Both the position numbers and the translations under genes were made by a program. From JACJYE01 sp964432875 (GTDB taxonomy: Bacteria > Bacteroidota > Bacteroidia > Chitinophagales > Saprospiraceae), in assembly GCA_964432875.1 (NCBI GenBank), contig CAYSPJ010000118.1, positions 1 through 15,254 of the forward strand: a stretch of 15,254 nt of DNA, given 5' to 3'. Shown here in pieces: positions 7,567 through 13,551 of the stretch. Below the pieces are notes generated by a model. It was not told where the DNA came from. It did not search any database and saw only the letters and a program-made list of their open reading frames with translations. Numbering within the stretch: position 1 is the stretch's first letter; each line of letters begins with the position of its first letter.

Positions 7567-8578
7567 AGTTTTGTAGCAAGTCCTCGTCGAGGTGATAAAA
7601 AATGAGTTTTCCACTGCGGTGTTTGATTTTGCGGAGTGCCCCGGCAGCCCGTTCCAGCCCAGTGCTAGTGGGGCTTTCAAAACGCAGCCGATCTCCTGTG
7701 TTCAAATAATGGCCCTGAAAGTAGAAGTTTTCTTTGGCTTCGTAAAGCCCTGGCTTCTTTTTTTCTAAACGCGCTTCTTCTTCCAGGAAGTGTTCTGCGG
7801 GCAGGTTGATGATGGCGGCGAGCTCTCCGAGCCGGAAAAGCAAGGCCCAGGAGAAAAGCGGCAGGGCTACATCCAGCTCCAAAGGATAGCTGCCTGCGTT
7901 TAGATAAGCCTCTCCCGCATCGTTGTTCAGGATGCTATTGGGCTCCTGCGGGTCATCGATGTCGCCCATGTTATAGTACATCAGGCAGCCTTTATCGACG
8001 GGGGGCAGGCCGGTGCGCTCCGGATAGCGGTACTGGTGCAGGCGGATAGTTGCCGAAAGGGCCGCCTCGCCCTTGAGGCGGCGGATATGCTGGAGGAAGG
8101 CGAAGTACTTTTCGCGCGTGGAGGCAGTCCAGTCGCAATCGAATTGATACTCCTGCGGGTTTATCCCATATTGGGTGTTGATTTGCTGCAGGTAATCCCA
8201 AACCTGTTTGGCCAAGACCTGGGGTTTGATTTTTTCGGACTGGAAAGTGCGGTTGGTAATGAAAACGCAGGGTATGATTTGGTAAGCCTGCCAGCCTTCC
8301 CCCTCAAAGCGGATCGCTGCTACCGGGCGGGCCAGCCCGCTGGCTTCGACATCCAGGTCGAGGTATTTGATGTACAACTGCTGCACCTCGTTTTCCCGCA
8401 AGGCCGCTGCTTCCCCCGGGCGTAGCTGAAAGCTGGACTTCCAATAGTAAAAGGCCATATCGGCCTGGCTCGCTGCGGGGCGGCAGCCGGGGGCGGCTAG
8501 GGCAAACAATAAGGCGGAAGCTAAGCCGGCCAGGGCCAGCACTTTGGCAGAAAGCTTGGGCTGCTTATTGCAACTCAT
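7520..8578 (-). CDS. Conserved Bacteroidota lipoprotein, possible TIM-barrel fold
   Basis: A 352-residue protein starting at the ATG at 8576-8578. Its signal sequence has Lys residues, a hydrophobic stretch (13-29) and APGC with Cys32 as the probable lipidated residue. The lipobox is imperfect (Ala at -3). Conserved-looking blocks follow: MAFYYWKSSFQL (about 41-52); DCDWTASTREKYF (147-159); SATIRLHQYRYPERTGLPPVD (about 175-195); YYNMGD (about 201-206); and LDVALPLFSWALLFRLGEL (about 235-253). Alternating short strands ending in Asp or His and helices suggest a divergent glycoside-hydrolase-like barrel, but this is inference; I know of no assigned activity. It overlaps the TerB-like gene by 14 nt and the exported protein gene by 47 nt. 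It is probably anchored in a membrane facing the periplasm or cell surface and may work with its downstream partner. Confidence 0.87.
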   Translation of the reverse strand: MSCNKQPKLSAKVLALAGLASALLFALAAPGCRPAASQADMAFYYWKSSFQLRPGEAAALRENEVQQLYIKYLDLDVEASGLARPVAAIRFEGEGWQAYQIIPCVFITNRTFQSEKIKPQVLAKQVWDYLQQINTQYGINPQEYQFDCDWTASTREKYFAFLQHIRRLKGEAALSATIRLHQYRYPERTGLPPVDKGCLMYYNMGDIDDPQEPNSILNNDAGEAYLNAGSYPLELDVALPLFSWALLFRLGELAAIINLPAEHFLEEEARLEKKKPGLYEAKENFYFQGHYLNTGDRLRFESPTSTGLERAAGALRKIKHRSGKLIFYHLDEDLLQNYAPGLLRHLAGRLGT

Positions 8579-8948
8579 TGATACTCTCGATATCCTTCTT
8601 GAAGCGCTCGGTAAGATCGTTGGTGAAGCCCTCGATGACCGCCTTTTCTTTGGGATCCAAGCCGGCGCTGGCACGCGCGATTTCTTCCAGCATCTCTATC
8701 AGGAAAAGGTATTCCGGGTCTGGGCCATTTTCGCGGCAACATTCCAATACCTTTTGGTAGGTCTCCTCTGGGTCATTGTGTTTGCGGCGCTCGTAGTCGA
8801 AAGACCATTTGATGGTTTTGCCTTTCGGGTGCTTGCCCAGGATAGCTTCCAGCGCCTCTACTTCTTCGGGTTGGATCAGCCCATCGGCTTTAGCCACCAG
8901 GTAGGCCAGTTCTCCAAAAGCGTCGTAAATCCTATCTTTAGCAGTCAT
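8565..8948 (-). CDS. TerB-like protein
   Basis: A 127-residue all-helical cytoplasmic protein. The N-terminal segment AYLVAKADGLIQPEEVEALEAI (about 15-36) has the DGxI..EE pattern of TerB and the DjlA N-terminal domain, where acidic residues bind metal. A second similar helical half ends in SAGLDPKEKAVIEGF (about 96-110). I chose the ATG at 8946-8948; the upstream in-frame extension to 9056 looks non-coding. TerB-like domains occur in tellurite and stress clusters, but none of the other ter genes is here, so a tellurite role should not be assumed. It is the first gene of the minus-strand block and is divergent from the small membrane protein at 9100. It overlaps the lipoprotein start by 14 nt. 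Fold assignment is moderate; the cellular role is unknown. Confidence 0.8.
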   Translation of the reverse strand: MTAKDRIYDAFGELAYLVAKADGLIQPEEVEALEAILGKHPKGKTIKWSFDYERRKHNDPEETYQKVLECCRENGPDPEYLFLIEMLEEIARASAGLDPKEKAVIEGFTNDLTERFKKDIESINELQ

Positions 8949-9099
8949 GATAGTGGATGTTGGATATTTTGCACAGCAATAATAAGCAAAATCTGGCAGG
9001 CGGCAGCGATAATTGAAAAAAACAGCACATTCCACCCCAAAAACTACGCCATCCATGCTTTAAACCCTATTTTAGCCGCCTGACAAAAAAAGAAAGCCT

Positions 9100-9249
9100 A
9101 TGGAGACGCCCGATGCCAAGCCAAACCAGCCTTTGCCCGAAGGGGAGGTGCCCGTATTCAGGACCTGGAACCAATTGTACGCTTTCGTACTCATTCTTCA
9201 TGCTTTGATCATCGTCTTGTTTTATATTTTCACCCAAAGGTATTCCTGA
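9100..9249 (+). CDS. 49-residue single-pass membrane protein, candidate symporter accessory subunit
   Basis: ATG at 9100-9102 and TGA at 9247-9249. The first half is Pro- and Glu-rich (METPDAKPNQPLPEGEVPVF). Next come RTWNQLYAFV, one membrane span LILHALIIVLFYIF (about 31-44) and a short tail TQRYS. An aromatic W..LY..V entry and an FY.FT exit around one span recall short proteins I associate with Bacteroidota sodium:solute symporters, and small subunits such as the DUF485 and DUF4212 families do precede some symporters elsewhere. Similarity to those families by sequence is not claimed. An A-rich leader (ACAAAAAAAGAAAG) precedes the ATG. The symporter starts 83 nt downstream on the same strand. 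This reading frame is short but well formed. Confidence 0.72.
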   Translation: METPDAKPNQPLPEGEVPVFRTWNQLYAFVLILHALIIVLFYIFTQRYS

Positions 9250-9332
9250 AGGGGGGGGCAGCGGCTATGGTTTGTTGAGGCATAATGGGCTGAGGTATTG
9301 GATTCTTTCAACCTTCATCATTCGACATTCAA

Positions 9333-11057
9333 ATGAGCATATTTGACTGGATTATCATGCTGGGTACTTTATTGGGCATCGTGGCTTATGGGGTGTGGAA
9401 AACCCGCCACGTCAATACGGTAAAAAGCTATCTGCGCGGAGACGATGACCTGCCCTGGTGGGCCATCGGGCTGTCGGTTATGGCTACTCAAGCCAGCGCG
9501 ATCACTTTCCTCTCGACCCCCGGCCAGGCTTACGAAGACGGCATGCGCTTCGCCCAATTTTACTTCGGCCTCCCCATCGCCATGGTTATCCTGTGCGTGT
9601 TTGTCTTGCCTATATACTACCGTCTGCAAGTCTATACGGCCTATGAGTACCTCGAAGGCCGCTTCGACCTCAAAACGCGAACCCTCACCGCAGTGCTTTT
9701 TCTCATTCAACGAGGGTTGGCTGCCGGCCTCACTATCTATGCGCCGGCCATCATCCTGTCCACTATCCTGGGCTGGAACCTGAACTGGACCATCCTTTTC
9801 ATCGGCTTGATGGTGATTTTTTATACCGTAGCCGGCGGCACCAAGGCAGTAAGTATGACTCAAAAGCAGCAGATGATCGTCATCTTGTCGGGCATGTTCA
9901 TTGCGGCCGTCATCCTGGTTTTCCAGTTGCCAGAAGAGGTGCGTTTTGGCGATGCGGTGGGCGTAGCCGGCAAGATGGGCAAGCTGAATGTCGTTGATTT
10001 TGAATTTGACCTGAGCAACCGCTACAATTTTTGGTCGGGCATGTTGGGAGGGGTCTTCCTGTTCTTATCCTATTTTGGCACCGACCAATCGCAGGTCTCG
10101 CGCTACCTGGGCGGGAAGTCGTTGACGGAAAGCCGGCTGGGCCTGTTGTTCAACGGCATCCTGAAGGTGCCCATGCAGTTCCTCATCCTCTTTGTGGGCA
10201 TCCTGGTCTTCATGTTTTTCCAGTTTCAGCAGCCGCCCATCCATTTCAATAATGCGAACCTGGACAAGCTGGGAGGCACGGTTTACGAAAAGGAGCTGGA
10301 AGGCTTGCAATCTCAGTACAACACGCTCTTCCTGCAGCGGCAGCAAGAGGTGACCTATATGATGGGCGCTATCCGGCAGGAGGATGAAGCTGCCATTGAG
10401 GAGGCACGGGGCCGCCTCAGCGAATTAATGGCCCTGGACAAGGGGTTGCGCGAGGAGGTCAAAGGCTTGATTTTGCAAGCCGACCCCAAGGCCAAGACGA
10501 AAGATACGGATTACGTATTCATCACCTTCGTGACCAAGTATTTACCGATCGGCCTGGTGGGTTTATTGCTGGCCGTCATTTTCTCGGCGGCCATGTCTTC
10601 TACCTCTTCTGAGCTCAATGCGCTGGCTTCTACTACCGTTGTCGACATCTACCGGCGCAGCCTGGTAAAAGGCAAAAGCGACCGCCATTATTTGCGCGCT
10701 TCCAAAGCCTTCACCATTTTTTGGGGCGTAATCGCGTTGATTTTTGCCGCTACTGCCGATTTGTTTGAAAACCTGATCCAGGCGGTCAATATCATCGGTT
10801 CTCTTTTTTATGGTGCGATACTGGGCGTTTTTCTGGTTGCTTTCTTTATGAAGCCAGTGGGCGCGCGTGCCGTTTTTATCGGCGCGCTGGCGGCGGAAGC
10901 CCTGGTGCTGTTCATTTTCTGGCTGAGCGGTCAAGATACCTGGTTTCTCATCGGCGACACCTGGTACTTGTTTAAGGTCGCCTATCTCTGGCTCAACCTC
11001 ATCGGCTGTGCGCTAGTGATGGGTATCGCTGGTTTAATACATTTACTCTGGCGATGA
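9333..11057 (+). CDS. Sodium:solute symporter family protein
   Basis: A 574-residue inner-membrane transporter of the SSS family with a dozen or more hydrophobic segments. It couples inward sodium flow to uptake of an unidentified solute. Family marks: an early SVMATQASAITFLSTPGQAY (about 49-68), a region GTDQSQVSRYLGGKS, and the core segment IFSAAMSSTSSELNAL (about 416-431), followed by DIYRR. The Ser-Ser at 422-423 matches the Na2-site serines of the family. Unusual is a hydrophilic insert at about 300-390, rich in Glu, Gln and Lys and predicted coiled-coil, between two membrane segments. I recall such an insert in other Bacteroidota members. The gene is preceded by the 49-residue membrane protein and overlaps the next gene by 4 nt (ATGA). 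Family is secure; substrate is not predictable. Confidence 0.94.
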   Translation: MSIFDWIIMLGTLLGIVAYGVWKTRHVNTVKSYLRGDDDLPWWAIGLSVMATQASAITFLSTPGQAYEDGMRFAQFYFGLPIAMVILCVFVLPIYYRLQVYTAYEYLEGRFDLKTRTLTAVLFLIQRGLAAGLTIYAPAIILSTILGWNLNWTILFIGLMVIFYTVAGGTKAVSMTQKQQMIVILSGMFIAAVILVFQLPEEVRFGDAVGVAGKMGKLNVVDFEFDLSNRYNFWSGMLGGVFLFLSYFGTDQSQVSRYLGGKSLTESRLGLLFNGILKVPMQFLILFVGILVFMFFQFQQPPIHFNNANLDKLGGTVYEKELEGLQSQYNTLFLQRQQEVTYMMGAIRQEDEAAIEEARGRLSELMALDKGLREEVKGLILQADPKAKTKDTDYVFITFVTKYLPIGLVGLLLAVIFSAAMSSTSSELNALASTTVVDIYRRSLVKGKSDRHYLRASKAFTIFWGVIALIFAATADLFENLIQAVNIIGSLFYGAILGVFLVAFFMKPVGARAVFIGALAAEALVLFIFWLSGQDTWFLIGDTWYLFKVAYLWLNLIGCALVMGIAGLIHLLWR

Positions 11058-12445
11058 AGGCGGAAACCTCCAGGCAACACGCCCGGCTCGAACACCTGGG
11101 CTATGCCGTATTCGGGGCGCTGCTCCTGCTGGCGGCGGTGTTTTACCGCGAGCGGGCCCTCTTCACGGATATTGCCTATCAGACTTTTCTGCTCATCAAC
11201 GATGGCGGGCTGCAGGTCCAGGTTTTCCGCTTTGGCGCGGGCGTGGTGCAGGTGCTGCCGTTGCTGGCCCTGAAGCTGGGGGCACCCTTGTGGGTTATAT
11301 CCTTTTCGTATTCCATCTCCTTCCCGCTGCTCTATTTGCTATTTTACTGGCTCATCGTGCGTTTTTTGGGCAACCCCTATCTAGGCTGGGTGTTGGTGTT
11401 CCTCTTCACGCTCACGATTTACGACGGCTTCTACTGGCCTTCATCGGAACAACAGCAGGGGCTGGCTTTCCTTCTGGTTTTCTGGGCTTTTGTGCTGCGT
11501 TTCCCGGCGCTGAGCCGCTGGTGGGCATTATTGGTGGCCGCCCTGGGCATCATCGCCCTGGCTTTTTATCACCCGCTCATCTTCATCCCCTTCTTTTTCC
11601 TCTGGGGGTATTTCGGCTGGCAGGAAAAAGCCTTGCGGCATTGGCGCTTCCTGGGCCTGGCCGTTTTCATGATGATGGTATTGGGCTTGAAAGCGCAGAT
11701 AGCCGCCAATTGGTACGACAGCAATAAGTACGGCGTCTTTTTTGCCAATCTGGTGAACGACTTCCCCAATTACTTCCAATACCCCAGCCACCAGAAGTTT
11801 TTACAGCATAGCCTCTATTACTGGTATGGTCTGCCCATCACGCTGTTGTTGCTCACTGGTTTTTACATGTTGAAACGAAGGTGGGCCCTCTTGGCTTGGG
11901 TTTGGGCGTTTTGCCTGGGCCATTTAATGCTGCTGCACATCGGATCACCCAACGCTACCTACCGCTTTTACGCCGAGGTGAATTACTTGCCGTTGGTGAT
12001 CTATACCGCACTGCCGCTGGTGCTGGAGTGGGCAAAACCAGCTTGGGGGCGGCCGCTGGTTTTTTACCTGTTTTTTGGCATCGTCGGTTTGCGCTTGGTC
12101 GCGATTGGCTTACATCACCGCCCCTATACCCAGCGCCTGGAGTGGCTGGCCCGCCAGATGGATCGCGGCCCGGCAGGTGCCAATCGCTATTTCCTGCCCC
12201 AGCACCAGGTACCGATGGATACGCTGATTATTGAATGGGGCACCGCATACGAAAGCCTGTTGCTCTCGGCTATGGAACACCCTGATTCTGCCCAGACACT
12301 GCTCGTTTTGCCCGATGCCGGGCAGTATAGTGAGCTTTTTGATGCCGAAGGCACTTTTTTCTCTGGCTTGAAGCGGCACGATTTGGAGGAGCTCAACCCG
12401 CGCTATTTTCGCCTCGGGCGTGGGCAGTATCAGGTGCTGGAGTGA
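11054..12445 (+). CDS. Polytopic membrane protein, GT-C-like
   Basis: A 463-residue protein with about ten membrane spans, followed by a soluble C-terminal part of roughly 90 residues (from about 370). The first loop after span one holds ERALFTDIAYQTFLLINDG, reminiscent of the acidic first-loop motif of GT-C glycosyltransferases. I cannot confirm catalytic residues, so a glycosyltransferase role is only a possibility. A second loop has TIYDGFYWPSSEQQQG. The start ATG overlaps the symporter stop as ATGA, so translation is probably coupled. A sulfotransferase-like gene follows after 75 nt. The two could modify a surface glycan, but no other glycan genes are in view. Function unknown. Confidence 0.85.
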   Translation: MKAETSRQHARLEHLGYAVFGALLLLAAVFYRERALFTDIAYQTFLLINDGGLQVQVFRFGAGVVQVLPLLALKLGAPLWVISFSYSISFPLLYLLFYWLIVRFLGNPYLGWVLVFLFTLTIYDGFYWPSSEQQQGLAFLLVFWAFVLRFPALSRWWALLVAALGIIALAFYHPLIFIPFFFLWGYFGWQEKALRHWRFLGLAVFMMMVLGLKAQIAANWYDSNKYGVFFANLVNDFPNYFQYPSHQKFLQHSLYYWYGLPITLLLLTGFYMLKRRWALLAWVWAFCLGHLMLLHIGSPNATYRFYAEVNYLPLVIYTALPLVLEWAKPAWGRPLVFYLFFGIVGLRLVAIGLHHRPYTQRLEWLARQMDRGPAGANRYFLPQHQVPMDTLIIEWGTAYESLLLSAMEHPDSAQTLLVLPDAGQYSELFDAEGTFFSGLKRHDLEELNPRYFRLGRGQYQVLE

Positions 12446-12490
12446 GGGCGGCCGACAAAGTAAAACCAGGGGTATTTGGGGATAAACCCC

Positions 12491-12498
12491 TATCTTCG
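12491..12498 (+). promoter_or_regulatory. Probable -7 promoter element for the sulfotransferase-like gene
   Basis: TATCTTCG, one mismatch from the Bacteroidota consensus TAnnTTTG, lies 22 nt before the ATG at 12521. A TTTG at 12475-12478 is present, but its spacing (12 nt) is shorter than usual. An AGGGGT/ACCCCT inverted repeat precedes the element (about 12468-12491) and could be an operator or chance. It suggests that the gene can be transcribed independently of the membrane-protein gene. Confidence 0.42.
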
Positions 12499-12520
12499 CG
12501 CCCAAACAAAATGCAAACTG

Positions 12521-13354
12521 ATGTCAGCAAAGCAAGGCGAGCTCGCAGTCTATTTCCATGTCGGCCTGGGCAAGGTGGCTTCCACTTATCTCCAGCACCG
12601 CTTTTTTCCCAAGCTGCAGGGCATCCGTTACATCCCGACCAATCGCTACCGGCGCTCCCCCGGCATCATTGCCCGGGGTAAAGAGGCCAGCTATTTGGTT
12701 TCCCGCGAGTTTGACCAGCAATTGGAAGAGGAGGTGAAGTGGTTCGCTTCATTTTACCCGCACGCCAAGCCGATTATCATCTTGCGCCGCAATGATAGCT
12801 GGATTGCTTCGCAATACCGGCGTTACGTCAAAAATGGCGGCTATCTACCCTTCAAGGGCTTCTTCGATGTAGAAGGAGATACCGGCCTGTGGAAGCGCAA
12901 ACACGCGACCTTCTTTACCAACCTGGAAGTGCTGGAAGAATGCTTCAATACCCGTCCGTTGGTATTGTTTTACGACGAATTACAGCAAAACCCCTGGGCT
13001 TTTTTTGACAAAATCGCCCACTTCACGGGAGCTGCTTACGACCGGCAAGACATCTCGCTGGATAAGGTACACCGTTCGTACAACGAAAAACAGCTCAAAG
13101 CCATGCGCAAATCGGCCCGCGCTGTTTTTGGGGAAAAGCAGCCGGTGTTTTCTAGCCATCCGGTGCTGCATTGGCTCCAGCGCCGCAGCCGTATGCTGGC
13201 TTGTTATGCCATTTTGTATCCTGCCATGTTATTGCCCGAGCATTGGCTGAGCGCCGAGCCGCTCATCCCTGCTGGAGAACTAGAAAAGGTACGCGCTTAC
13301 TTTCAGGACGATTGGGAGAAGTGCCAGCGTTACGCATTGGAAATGGAGAAATAA
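12521..13354 (+). CDS. Sulfotransferase-like protein
   Basis: A 277-residue soluble protein. Near its N-terminus FHVGLGKVASTYLQ (12-25) has the layout of the 5'-phosphosulfate-binding loop of PAPS-dependent sulfotransferases (compare HIGLPKTGTTSLQ). IIILRRNDSWIASQYRRY (85-102) has Arg89 and Ser97 at the spacing of the 3'-phosphate-binding motif. LVLFYDEL (about 144-151) fits the later beta strand. The loop has Val-Ala-Ser in place of the usual Thr-Gly-Thr, so activity should be tested. I chose the ATG at 12521; the longer frame opens with a TTG at 12476 inside the promoter region. No signal peptide, so probably cytoplasmic. The acceptor is unknown, perhaps a surface polysaccharide given the neighbouring membrane protein. 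It converges on the T9SS gene. Confidence 0.83.
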   Translation: MSAKQGELAVYFHVGLGKVASTYLQHRFFPKLQGIRYIPTNRYRRSPGIIARGKEASYLVSREFDQQLEEEVKWFASFYPHAKPIIILRRNDSWIASQYRRYVKNGGYLPFKGFFDVEGDTGLWKRKHATFFTNLEVLEECFNTRPLVLFYDELQQNPWAFFDKIAHFTGAAYDRQDISLDKVHRSYNEKQLKAMRKSARAVFGEKQPVFSSHPVLHWLQRRSRMLACYAILYPAMLLPEHWLSAEPLIPAGELEKVRAYFQDDWEKCQRYALEMEK

Positions 13355-13387
13355 CCTACTGGGTAAAGTGGTCCCATAGTTTAGATA

Positions 13388-13523
13388 ATGCCTCCCCAGC
13401 AAACGCTGAAAAACCGTGATGGGCTATTATGCCACAAAGGCGCAAAGGCGTTGGGGAGCATCCCTTCTGCCTTTGCGCCTTTGTGGCGCAACTAGCCTAA
13501 AACCGCTGGGGCTAATGAGGCAT
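13388..13523. repeat. Nested inverted-repeat element between convergent genes
   Basis: The core is a perfect 19-bp inverted repeat: GCCACAAAGGCGCAAAGGC (13431-13449) and its complement (13469-13487), around a loop holding a small GGGA/TCCC stem. The left arm contains two tandem copies of CAAAGGCG (13435-13450). Outside it, GGCTA (13422-13426) pairs with TAGCC (13493-13497). Further out, ATGCCTCCCCAGC (13388-13400) pairs with GCTGGGG...GAGGCAT (13505-13523), interrupted by CTAAT. It may be a dispersed palindromic repeat (REP or MITE-like) or a two-way terminator for the convergent genes. No U-tract, no transposase. Confidence 0.6.
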
Positions 13524-13551
13524 CCAGCAAGCTAAAAGCCCATAGCGCTGC

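Noticed and set aside
7567..7680. A 38-residue N-terminal extension of the exported protein
   Set aside because: It would place the signal peptide in the interior and lengthen the overlap with the lipoprotein gene. The ATG at 7566 puts the signal peptide at the N-terminus.
8565..8948. A tellurite resistance cluster
   Set aside because: Only a TerB-like domain is present. No terA, terC, terD or terE homologue occurs in the window.
8949..9056. A 36-residue N-terminal extension of the TerB-like protein
   Set aside because: The extra residues (with YRCRLPDFAYYCCAKYP) look like translated intergenic DNA, and the ATG at 8948 starts directly before the conserved helices.
12476..12520. A longer start for the sulfotransferase-like protein
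   Set aside because: The frame opens with a TTG inside the probable promoter and adds 15 residues unlike the family.
13431..13487. A CRISPR repeat
   Set aside because: There is a single inverted pair with a 19-nt loop and no regularly spaced direct repeats or cas genes.
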